Origin: Candidatus Micropelagos thuwalensis
GTDB taxonomy: Bacteria; Pseudomonadota; Alphaproteobacteria; RS24
Assembly (NCBI RefSeq): GCF_000469155.1
Contig: NZ_AWXE01000001.1
Coordinates: forward strand, 186,001-250,000
Direction: 5' to 3'
DNA: 64,000 bases
Part shown: positions 49,152 to 59,687 of the stretch, piece after piece
Numbering within the stretch: position 1 is the first letter of the stretch
How the letters are laid out: every line of letters begins with the position of its first letter
Translations under genes and position numbers: made by a program
The notes under the pieces: model-generated
Seen by the model: only the letters and a program-made list of their open reading frames with translations
Databases searched by the model: none
What the model was told of the DNA's origin: nothing

Positions 49152-49221
49152 GACACCAACCTAATATGCTCCGCGAATAAAGGCGATAGAATTTATATTA
49201 TCCACTTGCTCTTTTGGGGTG

Positions 49222-49257
49222 AATTGCCTACTTTGCTCAAAATTTAGGCAATTTTTT
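49222..49257 (+). promoter_or_regulatory. Terminator-like hairpin in the dusB-ntrBC leader
   Basis: AATTGCCTA (49222-49230) and TAGGCAATT (49245-49253) form a perfect nine-base-pair stem with a 14-base loop, followed by T's through 49257. It has the form of an intrinsic terminator on the plus strand, yet the only gene upstream (ispDF) runs the other way. It therefore lies in the leader of dusB, whose ATG is 14 bases beyond the T tract, and may attenuate dusB-ntrB-ntrC. Confidence 0.5.
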
Positions 49258-49271
49258 GTTGTGACCGATTT

Positions 49272-50342
49272 ATGAACACATCATTCTCAACCCCTACGGA
49301 TAATAGTCCACTACCAGGCATGGTTGCGTTGGCACCGATGTCTGGTGTGACGGATTTACCGTTTCGAAAACTCTCTCTTAATGTTGGGTGTGATTGGGTT
49401 GTAACTGAGATGGTTGCCAGTGAGCCGCTCGTCGAAGCGCGTCCCGATGTCGTGCGCCGTATGGCAGGTTATGAAGCCTGTAATGGCACATCTCATGATA
49501 AAGTGAAAAAACCCTTCATTATACAGCTTGCGGGTCGTGACCCCTATTGGATGAGTCTGGGCGCAAAACTGGCCGAAGAATCTGGGGCAGATATAGTGGA
49601 TATTAACATGGGGTGCCCTTCACGTCAGGTTACTGGGGGGCTGTCCGGGTCTGCGTTAATGCGTGAAGAAGATTTAGCAATGGATATCATCAAAGCCACG
49701 GTGGATGCGGTTTCCATTCCTGTAACTTTGAAAATGCGGCTGGGTTGGGATCATGACTCTCTTAATGCGGCTGATATTGCTGCAAAGGCTGAAGAACTGG
49801 GCGTGTATTTCATAACTGTTCACGGACGCACAAGATGCCAGTTTTATAAAGGGCAGGCAGACTGGAAGGCTGTTAATAATGTTGTTAAGGCTGTCTCAAT
49901 ACCCGTTATCGTGAATGGTGACATCACAACAGCCAAGCAAGCTCAAGCAGCGTTAGATCAGTCAGGCGCAGCGGCGGTAATGATTGGTCGTGCCGCTATT
50001 GGTAATCCCTGGTTGCTGGATGAAGTGGCATGTTCTCTCACGCAAAACAACCTGACTTCTTTTTCTTCACAGCAACGATGTGAGCAGGTTCAGACTTGGT
50101 ATGCCGATATATTAGATTTATATGGCGAGAAGCTGGGTAATCGCATGGCACGCAAACATCTTGCAGGGTTTGTTGATACAGAGTTTTCAGAGCCGCATTT
50201 GGGTGATGAGGTGAAATTAGAAGACATAAAATATTATAAATCAAAGCTTTGTCAGATTGAAAACCCTAGTGATGTTTTTCATGAGATTGAAACACTTTTT
50301 CTCAGAAAGTCAGACATTTTCCGAAATACGGTAGCCGCCTAG
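49272..50342 (+). CDS. dusB: tRNA-dihydrouridine synthase (DusB/NifR3)
   Basis: This 356-residue FMN enzyme reduces uridines in the tRNA D-loop. [15 protein letters not shown] and [12 protein letters not shown] are family motifs, with the catalytic cysteine in the second. The placement directly before ntrB-ntrC is the old nifR3-ntrBC arrangement of alphaproteobacteria. No clear Shine-Dalgarno sequence is seen. Confidence 0.95.
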   Translation: MNTSFSTPTDNSPLPGMVALAPMSGVTDLPFRKLSLNVGCDWVVTEMVASEPLVEARPDVVRRMAGYEACNGTSHDKVKKPFIIQLAGRDPYWMSLGAKLAEESGADIVDINMGCPSRQVTGGLSGSALMREEDLAMDIIKATVDAVSIPVTLKMRLGWDHDSLNAADIAAKAEELGVYFITVHGRTRCQFYKGQADWKAVNNVVKAVSIPVIVNGDITTAKQAQAALDQSGAAAVMIGRAAIGNPWLLDEVACSLTQNNLTSFSSQQRCEQVQTWYADILDLYGEKLGNRMARKHLAGFVDTEFSEPHLGDEVKLEDIKYYKSKLCQIENPSDVFHEIETLFLRKSDIFRNTVAA

Positions 50343-50351
50343 AAAGACAGT

Positions 50352-51503
50352 ATGAGCAAAACAACAGCTAAAACAGATGAGCTAAATCTTCTTGCCGCTA
50401 TTCCCCAGCCATTTTTGGCACTGAACCGCGACGGTCAGCTTATGTATCTTAATTTGGCAGCCGAGGAATTTTTTGCTGCGAGCCGTAATCTGATGATTGG
50501 CAAGACCTTTAGTTCATTCGTGCCTTTTGGTAGTCCGATTTTATCTTTGATTGAGCAGGTTTTTAAGACCGGTCATTCCGTGAATGAATATAATATTGAT
50601 CTTGGTACGCCGCGTAATGGTCGGAAGAAACCCGTGGATGTGCTGGTCGCACCCGTGTCCTCCGACGCGTCAGGGACTGTCGGGTCATTCAATGATATTG
50701 ATGACCTTGAAAGCGTGATTGTTATTATCCAGCAAAGGTCGATTGCGTCTAAAATTGACCAGCAATTAACGCATCGCGGGGCGGTTCGTTCCGTTAGTGG
50801 AATGGCGGCAATGTTGGCGCATGAAATTAAAAACCCCCTTTCTGGTATCCGAGGAGCCGCGCAATTACTTGAAAGTGATTTGAGCGAGGCGGATAAAAAC
50901 TTAACCTCCTTAATCTGTGCTGAGGCAGACAGGATTGCAGGGCTTGTTGATGAGTTTGAGGTCTTTACGGATAGCCCAAGAGAGTTTGATGAAAATTTAA
51001 ACATTCACTCCATTCTTAATCATGTCATTCAGTTGGCACGGGCGGGCTTTGCCAAAAAACTTAAAATCAATGAAGTTTACGATCCCTCTTTACCGCCATT
51101 ACGGGGTAATCGTGACCAGCTTATTCAAGTCTTTTTAAATCTCGTAAAAAATGCTGCCGAAGCCTGTGATGCCAAGAATGGAGAAATCACACTTATCACC
51201 GCATTCCGCCCTGGAGTAAGACTTGCTGTGCCGGGAAAAGGTAAGCGCGTCAGCCTGCCGCTAGAGTTTAGCGTGATTGATAATGGTGCAGGTATCGATG
51301 AGGATCTGAAGCATATTATTTTTGAGCCTTTCGTAACCGGCAAGCAGGGTGGGTCAGGCCTCGGGCTTGCTTTGGTTGCTAAAATTATTGGAGATCATGG
51401 TGGCATTATTGAATGTGAAACAGAGTCAGGGCAGACAATTTTTAGAGTCTTAATGCCGATGTCTGCCGCACCATCTGATACGCAGGAGAATAATAATGAG
51501 TAA
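50352..51503 (+). CDS. ntrB: Nitrogen regulation sensor histidine kinase NtrB
   Basis: This 383-residue cytoplasmic kinase phosphorylates NtrC when nitrogen is scarce. A PAS domain (about 12-110) precedes the H-box [19 protein letters not shown] and the ATPase domain with [16 protein letters not shown] and [10 protein letters not shown]. There are no membrane helices. It lies nine bases after dusB and overlaps ntrC by eight. Confidence 0.95.
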   Translation: MSKTTAKTDELNLLAAIPQPFLALNRDGQLMYLNLAAEEFFAASRNLMIGKTFSSFVPFGSPILSLIEQVFKTGHSVNEYNIDLGTPRNGRKKPVDVLVAPVSSDASGTVGSFNDIDDLESVIVIIQQRSIASKIDQQLTHRGAVRSVSGMAAMLAHEIKNPLSGIRGAAQLLESDLSEADKNLTSLICAEADRIAGLVDEFEVFTDSPREFDENLNIHSILNHVIQLARAGFAKKLKINEVYDPSLPPLRGNRDQLIQVFLNLVKNAAEACDAKNGEITLITAFRPGVRLAVPGKGKRVSLPLEFSVIDNGAGIDEDLKHIIFEPFVTGKQGGSGLGLALVAKIIGDHGGIIECETESGQTIFRVLMPMSAAPSDTQENNNE

Positions 51504-52944
51504 GGGCGTTGTGCTACTCGCAGACGATGACAAAGCAATTCGGACAGTTGTTACACAGGCGCTTGTCAGAGCGGGCTATGAGGTTCTGGCAAGCTCAAAT
51601 GCATCCATGCTCTGGCAATGGGTGATTAATGGTGAGGGCGTTCTGGCGATTACTGATGTGGTTATGCCAGATGAAAACGCTTTTGATCTTATCCCACGCA
51701 TTAAAAGGATAAGACCTGAACTGCCCATTATTGTGATGAGTGCCCAGAATACATTTTCAACAGCTATGACTGCGGCTGAAAGTGGTGTGTATGAATATCT
51801 GCCTAAGCCTTTTGATTTAACGGAGCTTGTTTCTATAGTTGGTCAAGCGATTGCCTCGGCTGAAAAGCCTGCTGTTGAAAAGGAAGAAGAAGAGACCGAT
51901 GAGGATATGCCGCTTATCGGGCGCTCAGCGGCAATGCAGGAGATTTATCGCGGCCTGGCTCGTATGACGCAGAATGATTTGACGGTCATGATTTTTGGCG
52001 AGAGTGGTACGGGTAAAGAGCTTGTTGCGCGTGCATTGCATGATTTCTCGTCCCGTAAGCATAATCAATTTGTACCAATTAATATGGCGGCAATTCCAAG
52101 AGAATTGATTGAAAGTGAATTATTTGGTCACGAAAAAGGTTCTTTTACTGGGGCTGATCAACGTGTTGAAGGTCGATTTGCTCAAGCTGAGGGAGGTACA
52201 TTATTTTTGGATGAAATTGGTGACATGCCAATGGAAACGCAAACACGATTATTGCGTGTTTTGCAGGAGGGAGAATATACAACCGTAGGTGGGCGCAAAG
52301 CGATTAAAACCAATGTGCGTATTGTTGCCGCCACAAATCGCGATTTAAGCCAACTTATTAATCAGGGGCTGTTTAGGGAAGATCTTTATTATCGTTTGAA
52401 CGTTGTACCGTTGCGCCTACCGCCTTTGAGAAATAGGGTCGAGGATGTGCCGGATTTATGTCGACATTTCCTCCATCAAGCAGAAGTTGAGGGGCTGCCG
52501 GCGCGCTCGGTCTCCAAGGAAGGCCTTGAATTTTTAAAAGATTGGCACTGGCCGGGTAATGTCCGTGAGCTTGAGAATTTGATGCAAAGAGTGGCGGCTC
52601 TTTATAATGAAGATGTTATTGATGTGTCCGTTCTTAAGCAGGAACTTGGGGTTAATCAGGTGTCGTTTCCTAATCAAGAGTCGGTAAGTGGTAAATCACT
52701 CTCCGAAAGTTTGGACATGCATCTTACGCGATATTTTTCTGATCACAAAGATGGCTTGCCACCCAACGGGCTTTATGACCGCGTGTTGCGAGAGGTCGAA
52801 GAACCTCTCATACGCCAATCCCTTGCCGCGACCAATGGTAACCAGATCAAGGCGGCTGATTTGCTAGGGCTGAACCGGAACACGCTCCGTAAGAAAATCC
52901 GTGAATTGGATATTGATGTAATCCGGGTACCTAGAAAAAATTAA
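51496..52944 (+). CDS. ntrC: Nitrogen regulation response regulator NtrC
   Basis: This 482-residue sigma-54 activator has a receiver domain (about 1-120, with the phosphoacceptor in [12 protein letters not shown]), an AAA+ domain (about 140-375) and a C-terminal Fis-type helix-turn-helix. Walker A is GESGTGKE. The sigma-54 contact loop is GSFTGA, a mild variant of [15 protein letters not shown] is Walker B. ntrY-ntrX, often next in this class, are not found after it. Confidence 0.96.
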   Translation: MSKGVVLLADDDKAIRTVVTQALVRAGYEVLASSNASMLWQWVINGEGVLAITDVVMPDENAFDLIPRIKRIRPELPIIVMSAQNTFSTAMTAAESGVYEYLPKPFDLTELVSIVGQAIASAEKPAVEKEEEETDEDMPLIGRSAAMQEIYRGLARMTQNDLTVMIFGESGTGKELVARALHDFSSRKHNQFVPINMAAIPRELIESELFGHEKGSFTGADQRVEGRFAQAEGGTLFLDEIGDMPMETQTRLLRVLQEGEYTTVGGRKAIKTNVRIVAATNRDLSQLINQGLFREDLYYRLNVVPLRLPPLRNRVEDVPDLCRHFLHQAEVEGLPARSVSKEGLEFLKDWHWPGNVRELENLMQRVAALYNEDVIDVSVLKQELGVNQVSFPNQESVSGKSLSESLDMHLTRYFSDHKDGLPPNGLYDRVLREVEEPLIRQSLAATNGNQIKAADLLGLNRNTLRKKIRELDIDVIRVPRKN

Positions 52945-52972
52945 TTTTATGAGACTGTTGAACTGAGAAAAT

Positions 52973-54793
52973 TTAGTTCTGCGGGTTAATCCACCAGCTA
53001 TCAATCTGTGCGCCATAAAGCGCATGTCTCCAACTGTGTTCAACCTGACTCCAGACGGCAAACCATTGACGTGGCAAATGATATAACGGGACGACATAAT
53101 GCCCACCCATCAATAAGCGATCCAGAGCGCGGGCGGCTGTTACAAAATCTTCACGCTTTCGTGCTTGGGTAAGGGCTTCAATAGCACGGTCAACCTGTTT
53201 GCTTTTGATGCCAGGGTAATTACGACTACCCTTTTGATCGGCGGCTGCTGACCCCCAGTAAAATGCTTGTTCATTGCCAGGTGAAAGAGAGGCGTACCAA
53301 TTATAAATAATCATATCGAAATCAAAAGATTGGAGGCGGTTCTGATATTGCGTGGCATCGACATATCGAACTTTTGCCATGACCCCAATACTGTTCAACA
53401 TGCGACTATAAGTAAGGGCAAGTCGCTCGTCCTCCCGCGTTTGAACAAGAATCTCGAACTCTAATTCGTCACCACTGCGCTTATGTGCAAGGCGTCCATC
53501 CACAATGGCGTAACCGGATTTTTTAAGAAGGTCCAGAGCTGTCTGTCGGACTTGACGATTGTGACCCTTATCATCACCTGCCGGCGCGACATAACCATTT
53601 TGTAAAATGTTGCGCGGTAGTTTTGCCCCACGCAGAATTTTCATCTCCGCTGGTGAAGCAGATTGTCCTTGTGCGCTGAGATCAGAGTTTTGGAAATAAC
53701 TTTCGGTACGCTGATAAGCGCCACTGAAAAGAGATTTATTAATCCAGTCAAAGTTTAAAACCAGAGACAGAGCGCGGCGCACCTGTATATCTTTGAAAGA
53801 TTTTTTTCTGGTATTAAATACGAAGCCTCGTAAACCTGAAGGTATTCCGGTTTTGATTTCTTTTTTGATAATGCGTCCATCACGCGCTGCAGGAAAGTCA
53901 TAGCCTGTTTGCCATCGCTTAGGGTCAGTTTCGCGCCATAAATCTATGAGCCCCGCTTTGAATGCTTCAAAGGCAGAATTTTCATCACGAAAATATTCAT
54001 AATCAAGACGTTCAATATTGTGCCGCCCTTTATTAAAGGGCATTGAAAGCCCCCAATAGTTTTTATTGCGCCGGTAGGTAATACGACGTCCGGGTTCAAT
54101 TGTTTCAACCATGTAGGGGCCGCTGCCGACGGGAAGTTTCATAGAGATATCGTCAAATGCTGCCCCTTTATAGATATGTTCCGGAAGAATGGGCATGAGC
54201 CCAACAATTAACGGGAGTTCCCTATCGGGGTTGTCGGTGTTGAAAATAAACTTTATTTGTCCAGACGCAGGGCGCTCCAAAGCCGTGACTTGCCCATAAT
54301 AATATCTATGGTTCGGGCGTCCGCGCGCTTTCAGTGTTTCATATGAAAAAATTACATCTTCGATACGCACAGGCTTACCGTCTGAAAATCGGGCCTCTTG
54401 GCGTAAAGTGAAAGTTACTGAGCTTCGATCTTCGGCAGTTTCAATGCTTTCAGCGAGCAAACCATATAGGGTGAAGGGTTCATCATTATGGCGAACCATA
54501 AGGCTTTCAAATACGAAATCACGTAAACCTTCAGGTGCCGTGCCGCGAACCAGAAAGGGATTCAGGCTGTCAAAGCTACCAATTTCTGCTCGGGTGAGTT
54601 TGCCTCCGATAATCGTTCGGCTGTCGGCAAAAGAGAATTTTTTATAATTAGATGGCAGGCTCATTTCCCCGTGCATGGCGATGCCATGTGAGGTTTGAGC
54701 GAGAGCAATAGAGACGCCAAGCATTGAAATGCTGCCAATAATGTGAGCAACAATAAGGCTGAAGGTGAGTGTTTTAAGAAATTTAGGACGCAT
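52973..54793 (-). CDS. Peptide-type ABC transporter substrate-binding protein (YejA/OppA-like)
   Basis: This 606-residue family-5 solute-binding protein has a signal peptide (about residues 1-33, cleavage near ALA-QTSHG). GSGPYMVETIEPGRRITYRR and VRRALSLVLNFDWINKSLF are typical of the family. It most resembles the YejA type of oligopeptide/microcin C binding proteins. No permease or ATPase genes are adjacent. It overlaps the YiiX-like gene upstream by one base. Confidence 0.87.
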   Translation of the reverse strand: MRPKFLKTLTFSLIVAHIIGSISMLGVSIALAQTSHGIAMHGEMSLPSNYKKFSFADSRTIIGGKLTRAEIGSFDSLNPFLVRGTAPEGLRDFVFESLMVRHNDEPFTLYGLLAESIETAEDRSSVTFTLRQEARFSDGKPVRIEDVIFSYETLKARGRPNHRYYYGQVTALERPASGQIKFIFNTDNPDRELPLIVGLMPILPEHIYKGAAFDDISMKLPVGSGPYMVETIEPGRRITYRRNKNYWGLSMPFNKGRHNIERLDYEYFRDENSAFEAFKAGLIDLWRETDPKRWQTGYDFPAARDGRIIKKEIKTGIPSGLRGFVFNTRKKSFKDIQVRRALSLVLNFDWINKSLFSGAYQRTESYFQNSDLSAQGQSASPAEMKILRGAKLPRNILQNGYVAPAGDDKGHNRQVRQTALDLLKKSGYAIVDGRLAHKRSGDELEFEILVQTREDERLALTYSRMLNSIGVMAKVRYVDATQYQNRLQSFDFDMIIYNWYASLSPGNEQAFYWGSAAADQKGSRNYPGIKSKQVDRAIEALTQARKREDFVTAARALDRLLMGGHYVVPLYHLPRQWFAVWSQVEHSWRHALYGAQIDSWWINPQN

Positions 54794-55548
54794 TAAAAAT
54801 CAGTAGGCTGGTTGTGTTTGGACCACTTGATATTGCGGTAATTAAAATCTTTTGCAAGGGTTGGTTTTACAATTTCAAAATATGGCGAAATATCGAAATC
54901 GCGGGGTGTGTAAAGCGAATGATGCCGAATATGAAATATTTCTTTGGCATTTTCGCGGGTCACTGTGGGTAATATCGGATATCGGATTTGTTCAAAGGCT
55001 TCGGCAATTAAAGTCGAGCATATCGCGCGTGTCGGTTCGCCACTACCTAATGCCAGCATGCGTCGCCGCCATTTTTGTGGTACCGGCGGTTGTGGAAAGG
55101 TGAAGCGAATTAAATCAATAAAATTTTTGATGTCATATTGGCGCCCTATTGAGGCGATGAGGGCATCCATCAATGTCTGGCGATCCGCGTTGATGAGTTT
55201 AACCGGTCGACATAGGCGGGTGTTAAAACCGTCATATTTATTCAAAGACACAGCTATAACCCCCTTGCCGGCATCGGCTTCAATAAGCTCGGCAGGGTTA
55301 CCATATTCGTCTGTCAATCCGGAGTCCGGTCCAACATAGATGGCCGCATGAGACCATGTTGATTGGGTGAGGTATTTGATGGCCAATGAGATACGTAAAT
55401 TGCCGTCAATAAGTAAAACATCTCCAGGCTGGATACAGGGTCTCAAATCAGCTGCAGTGGTCGTTGAGAATGAGTGATAACCGAGAACAGGCTCATCAAG
55501 ATATTGCACAAGTCGTCGTCCCAACCAGTGAAATAATTTGCTGAACAT
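54793..55548 (-). CDS. YiiX-like permuted NlpC/P60 (papain-fold) hydrolase
   Basis: This 251-residue protein has the circularly permuted NlpC/P60 fold (DUF830 type). The histidine is His67 in WSHAAIYVG, the acidic ELIEA (Glu90) follows, and the nucleophile is probably Cys177 in AICSTLIAEAF. No signal peptide is visible. Members are cysteine amidases or acyltransferases whose substrates are mostly unknown. The one-base overlap with the binding-protein gene suggests cotranscription. Confidence 0.78.
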   Translation of the reverse strand: MFSKLFHWLGRRLVQYLDEPVLGYHSFSTTTAADLRPCIQPGDVLLIDGNLRISLAIKYLTQSTWSHAAIYVGPDSGLTDEYGNPAELIEADAGKGVIAVSLNKYDGFNTRLCRPVKLINADRQTLMDALIASIGRQYDIKNFIDLIRFTFPQPPVPQKWRRRMLALGSGEPTRAICSTLIAEAFEQIRYPILPTVTRENAKEIFHIRHHSLYTPRDFDISPYFEIVKPTLAKDFNYRNIKWSKHNQPTDF

Positions 55549-55560
55549 TTAGTTTGTCAC

Positions 55561-55902
55561 TCAATGTGTGTTGTTGGTGAGTACCTGATATTGACCCCGG
55601 TCATAGGCACCGAAGATTTCGTTAATTTGCGGATGATTTACGGGGAGGTCAAGATCATCAGCCAATAAATTCTGTTCGGATACATAGGCGATATATTCGG
55701 TCTCTTCATTCTCTGCAAGAAGATGATAAAAAGGCTGGTTTTTATGAGGTCGGATATCTTCAGGAATCGACTCCCACCATTCATCCGTATTGTCGAAAAC
55801 CGGGTCGACATCAAAGATGACGCCTCTGAACGGAAAAAGCCTGTGTTTTACGACTTGTCCGATTGTGAATTTAGCTTTCTTGAGTGTGAATGTTTTGGTC
55901 AT
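55561..55902 (-). CDS. hspQ: Heat shock protein HspQ
   Basis: This 113-residue protein matches the HspQ/YccV family: FTIGQVVKHRLFPFRGVIFD at the N-terminus and QPFYHLLAENEET further on. In E. coli HspQ modulates Lon protease specificity and binds hemimethylated DNA near oriC. It lies 12 bases upstream of the YiiX-like gene on the same strand. Confidence 0.93.
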   Translation of the reverse strand: MTKTFTLKKAKFTIGQVVKHRLFPFRGVIFDVDPVFDNTDEWWESIPEDIRPHKNQPFYHLLAENEETEYIAYVSEQNLLADDLDLPVNHPQINEIFGAYDRGQYQVLTNNTH

Positions 55903-56034
55903 AACAAGAACCTAGCACGACTATTAAATTTGTCGATATCGTGAAATGCTAATTGTTAAAATATATTGAACAGATTAACCTCAAATCTAGATTTAGAAAT
56001 TTGTCTGTCCCATTTTAAAATAGGTAACTGCGTC

Positions 56035-56655
56035 ATGAAACTCTACACAGCCGATGGTATTCCCAATCCCAGAATTGTCGATGTTGCCATGTATGAAAAG
56101 AATCTCAATCTAGAGAGAATTATTGTTGATTTTCTTGAAGGCGAGAACCGTGCAAGTTCTTTTCTTACGAAAAATCCTGCTGGGCAGATACCAGTCCTTG
56201 AATTGGATGACGGGACAATTATCTCAGAGGTTACGGCAATTATTGAGTATTTTGAGGAAGTCTGCCCCGACCCGTTTTTAGTTGGGGCTACCGCGAAAGA
56301 GCGTGCGGAAGCACGTATGTGGGCGCGCCGTGTTGACCTTGCTGTGATGGAGCCGATGTCCATGGCTTTTAAATATGGCATAGGGAAAAATTATTTTGAA
56401 AAGCGCATTACCGTCTATCCCGAAGCGGCTGAAAGTATGAAAAACAAAGCCCAGGATGGACTTGTTTGGCTTGATAATGTGCTGGCAGGTAAGCAATTTT
56501 TATGTGGGGATCGTATGACTTACGGCGATATAATGCTTTATTGTTACACGGATTACTTCAAAAAAACGGGCCAAAAAGTTGAAAGTGGACTTGTGCATTT
56601 GACGCATGTGCTTGACTCAATTGCTGAACGCTCTTCAGTTCAAAAAACGGCTTAA
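56035..56655 (+). CDS. Glutathione S-transferase family protein
   Basis: This 206-residue protein has an N-terminal thioredoxin-like domain (about 1-80, MKLYTADGIPNPRIVDVA, then NPAGQIPVLELDDG and SEVTAIIEYFEE) and a helical C-terminal domain. The PVLELDDG...SEVTAI segments bind the gamma-glutamyl part of glutathione. A TTG at 55966 is in frame, but ATG 56035 matches the family start. The substrate is unknown. Confidence 0.88.
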   Translation: MKLYTADGIPNPRIVDVAMYEKNLNLERIIVDFLEGENRASSFLTKNPAGQIPVLELDDGTIISEVTAIIEYFEEVCPDPFLVGATAKERAEARMWARRVDLAVMEPMSMAFKYGIGKNYFEKRITVYPEAAESMKNKAQDGLVWLDNVLAGKQFLCGDRMTYGDIMLYCYTDYFKKTGQKVESGLVHLTHVLDSIAERSSVQKTA

Positions 56656-56686
56656 AATTTAAGCCAACAATAAAAAAGAGATAATA

Positions 56687-57088
56687 ATGACTGACTTTCC
56701 GCCGATTGCTGACTCACCTTTAAACAGGCTCCTTGGTGTTGAAATTGTTTCATGCGACCCTGAAACAGGGCATGTAAAATGTACCTTCAATATTTCAGAG
56801 GATTTGAATAATCTACAGGGCATTATTCATGGTGGTATTGTTGCAACCATGTTGGATCAACTCTGCGGTGTAGCTTTGGCTTATAAACGCGAAAAATTCA
56901 AAACACCGGAGCAGGTAACGCTTGATTTAAATGTGCGTTTTATGCGTCCGGTTGCTGCAGGGCCCTTATGGGGTATAGGTCAAGTGGAGCGTATGGGGCG
57001 CACCATTGGTTTTGTGGAAAGTATGCTTTATGACGACCAAGACCGATTGCTTGCCAAAGCCACAACCAGCTTTAAAATTTTGTCATAA
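56687..57088 (+). CDS. PaaI-type hotdog-fold acyl-CoA thioesterase
   Basis: This 133-residue hotdog protein has the family motif LQGIIHGGIVATMLDQLCG, which supplies the glycine-rich helix and the catalytic aspartate. It should hydrolyse a medium or aromatic acyl-CoA. It lies 31 bases after the glutathione transferase gene and ends two bases from the convergent acyl-CoA dehydrogenase. Confidence 0.88.
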   Translation: MTDFPPIADSPLNRLLGVEIVSCDPETGHVKCTFNISEDLNNLQGIIHGGIVATMLDQLCGVALAYKREKFKTPEQVTLDLNVRFMRPVAAGPLWGIGQVERMGRTIGFVESMLYDDQDRLLAKATTSFKILS

Positions 57089-57090
57089 GA

Positions 57091-58239
57091 TTATATTGAA
57101 CGACCGATAAGTTCTTTCATAATCTCGGATGTACCGCCATAGATACGCATAACACGCGCATCACGCCACATTCTGGCTATTGGATATTCATTCATATAGC
57201 CGGCGCCGCCATGGAGTTGCAATGCGGCGTCAATTATCTCACAAGCCATCTCCGTATGCCATAATTTGCAAACAGACGCTTCGCTATTTGTCAGTTTGCC
57301 TTCAACATGGCGTTCAATACACCAATCCAAATGTGCCCAGCCAACTTGAAGTTTGGATTGTAAATCTGCCAGAGTGAAGCGAGTGTTTTGGAAGTCAAAA
57401 ACCGTCTTACCAAAAGCAGGGCGGTCTTTCACGAATTTGACAGCCTCGTCAAAGCCTCTTTGAGCCATACCCATAGCAGATACGGCGATGGAGAGGCGTT
57501 CTTGTGGCAACTGGGTCATCAGATAAACAAAACCCATACCTTCTTCACCGAGAATATTCGTCATTGGGACGCGGGCATCATTGAAAAATAATTCTGATGT
57601 GTCAGCGCTATGCTGTCCAACCTTGTCAAGGTTTCGTCCACGCTCAAAACCTTCCGTATCGGCATCAACCAAGATAAGAGAAATCCCTTTGGCACCAAGT
57701 GATGGATCTGTTTTCGCGACGACAATAATAACATCGGCATTTTGTCCGTTGGTGATGTAGGTCTTCGAGCCGTTTAGAACATATTCATTGCCGTCTTTAA
57801 TCGCCGTCGTACGTACTCCCTGCAGGTCAGAGCCTGCGCCAGGTTCGGTCATAGCGATGGCGGTAACAATGTCGCCGGAAATAATACCAGGCACATATTT
57901 TTCAATTTGGTCTTGAGTGCCGTATTGAACAAAATAATCTGCGGTGATGTCATTTTGCAGGGTGAAGCCCGCTGAAGAGCCCATATAGGCAAGCTCTTCG
58001 GAGAATATTGCATTAAAAGAAAAGTCCAGTCCTAGACCCCCCATTTCCTCTGGAACAGTCATGCCAAGTAGTCCGGCATCGCCCATGGCTTTCCATGCTT
58101 CGCGTCCAACAATACCCTCTTCTTCGTGTTTATCCAGATGCGGCACCATCTCCTTATCAAAGACTTTGCGTACCGTGTCGCGGAACATATTGTGTTCTTC
58201 TTTGTAAAATTTACGTGCGTGCGTGGATAACATTCTCAT
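57091..58239 (-). CDS. Acyl-CoA dehydrogenase, long-chain type
   Basis: This 382-residue flavoenzyme oxidises acyl-CoA. AMTEPGAGSDLQG and YITNGQNADV bind FAD and substrate. The usual base position near the C-terminus reads YGGTSEI, without the Glu of short and medium-chain enzymes. Instead LPQERL (Glu247) holds the base, as in long-chain and isovaleryl types. KELIGRSI ends the protein in LCAD fashion. A long-chain or branched substrate is therefore likely. Confidence 0.92.
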   Translation of the reverse strand: MRMLSTHARKFYKEEHNMFRDTVRKVFDKEMVPHLDKHEEEGIVGREAWKAMGDAGLLGMTVPEEMGGLGLDFSFNAIFSEELAYMGSSAGFTLQNDITADYFVQYGTQDQIEKYVPGIISGDIVTAIAMTEPGAGSDLQGVRTTAIKDGNEYVLNGSKTYITNGQNADVIIVVAKTDPSLGAKGISLILVDADTEGFERGRNLDKVGQHSADTSELFFNDARVPMTNILGEEGMGFVYLMTQLPQERLSIAVSAMGMAQRGFDEAVKFVKDRPAFGKTVFDFQNTRFTLADLQSKLQVGWAHLDWCIERHVEGKLTNSEASVCKLWHTEMACEIIDAALQLHGGAGYMNEYPIARMWRDARVMRIYGGTSEIMKELIGRSI

Positions 58240-58316
58240 CTCCTGATTGCTGGCATTCTTATTTCAAGAAATAACCTACAAAAGAGTATGTGCTTATTCA
58301 AACACTAAACGTGCGA

Positions 58317-59564
58317 CTAATTGTTGATTATGAGTTGATTGATAATGCCACGAACAATCAGCTTTATCACTGGTGGTTCGAATGACAATTCCCTCGAGAC
58401 ATCTTTAGAGCGGACTTCAAATAAATCTGTATCAGTTTTGGCAACCAATCTTGCTGTGCGGGGCATGCTTGTCAAGGCGGCTATTTCACCAAAGGATTGG
58501 CCGGATGTGAGATTGGCAAGTACTTTACCGGTTTCATCGACAACATTCATCGAGCCTTCTGAGATATAAAAGAAAGTGTCACTTTTATCTCCGACATCAA
58601 ATAGTATTTCGCCTTCTTTAATATTGAAATGGTTATAGCGATCGAGTTGATTGATGAATCGATCATCGACCAGATGATGTGATGAACGTTCTTTTTGTCC
58701 CATAATCCGGTCATGCGTGTATTTGATAATGCCGCGGGTGAGGGGGCGTAAATTATCAATGGCAGATTTGATAATACCAAAATCAATAATAGCTACTTTG
58801 ACATAGCCCTCAGTTCGATAATCAAAATGAATTTTATTTGGGGCCAGCACTTCCGCTGCACCAATCATACTTCCTTCGCCCAGCAGATATTCATTCGTGA
58901 ATGAGTCGTAATATCTAACGCGCCCCTCAAGGATGCAGTAGCAAGCATTCAAGGGCGTGCCTTTGCTAATCATGCTGTCATTGAGTTTACCTATCTCGAT
59001 TTCCCGACCCATTTCGTTGAGAATTTTTAAGGTTTCTTTAGATTTGATAATCTTGCGCCCTTTTTCATCAATATTAGGCGTTTTGGGCATTTCAGTTGGC
59101 AAGACAGATGAAGAGTTTTCACTCTCTGAAATCACTTGAGCAATTTTTTCAAAGCGATCTGAGGGACTATTTACAGCAGGCTTTTGGTCCTTTGCGGGCA
59201 TTTTTTCATTGTTGGTGCGGCTTGGCACGTCGGCAAGAATGTTTGCAAGGTGTTGGTCAGTATTTTCCGAACTGAGATCATCAATCTCATCCTCAATTTT
59301 TTCCTTCGCTAAGTCGGCTGGTGTTTCAGTGTTATCCTGAAAACCGGCTACCAAAGGGTGAGTTGCAGGTGTGGGAGCTACTTCATGAGTAGTATCTTGG
59401 TGAGGCGTAATGGCTTTGTTAACAACTTCTTGTGCGGGCTCATCAATGAAGTACTCCATATCCTCATCATTATCCAGCCACACGGACGCATCATCGGCAT
59501 ATTCAGCCAACATATCGCGAAGATATTTTGCTCTTTCTTTAATGTCGTCTACTGTTCTTTGCAT
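58317..59564 (-). CDS. Protein with two cyclic-nucleotide-binding domains and no output domain
   Basis: This 415-residue protein begins with a short helix, then a disordered Asp/Glu/Pro-rich region to about residue 175. Two cyclic-nucleotide-binding folds follow, at about 185-275 and 310-405. The second has an intact phosphate-binding cassette, SFGEIAALTSMPRTARL, with Glu360 and Arg369, so it could bind cAMP or cGMP. The first (GSMIGAAEVLAPNK) lacks that Glu/Arg pair. There is no helix-turn-helix, kinase or membrane segment. It resembles a regulatory subunit. The RRF-like gene is 123 bases upstream on the same strand. Confidence 0.8.
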   Translation of the reverse strand: MQRTVDDIKERAKYLRDMLAEYADDASVWLDNDEDMEYFIDEPAQEVVNKAITPHQDTTHEVAPTPATHPLVAGFQDNTETPADLAKEKIEDEIDDLSSENTDQHLANILADVPSRTNNEKMPAKDQKPAVNSPSDRFEKIAQVISESENSSSVLPTEMPKTPNIDEKGRKIIKSKETLKILNEMGREIEIGKLNDSMISKGTPLNACYCILEGRVRYYDSFTNEYLLGEGSMIGAAEVLAPNKIHFDYRTEGYVKVAIIDFGIIKSAIDNLRPLTRGIIKYTHDRIMGQKERSSHHLVDDRFINQLDRYNHFNIKEGEILFDVGDKSDTFFYISEGSMNVVDETGKVLANLTSGQSFGEIAALTSMPRTARLVAKTDTDLFEVRSKDVSRELSFEPPVIKLIVRGIINQLIINN

Positions 59565-59687
59565 CTCAACCTACCCGCAACAGTCATTTCACATGACAAA
59601 TAAATTCTATTGCAAATTTCAGACCGATTTGTACGATCATTTTAAATATCACAATTAAATGTATTTCTAAATAAAGGGTTAAGCTTA

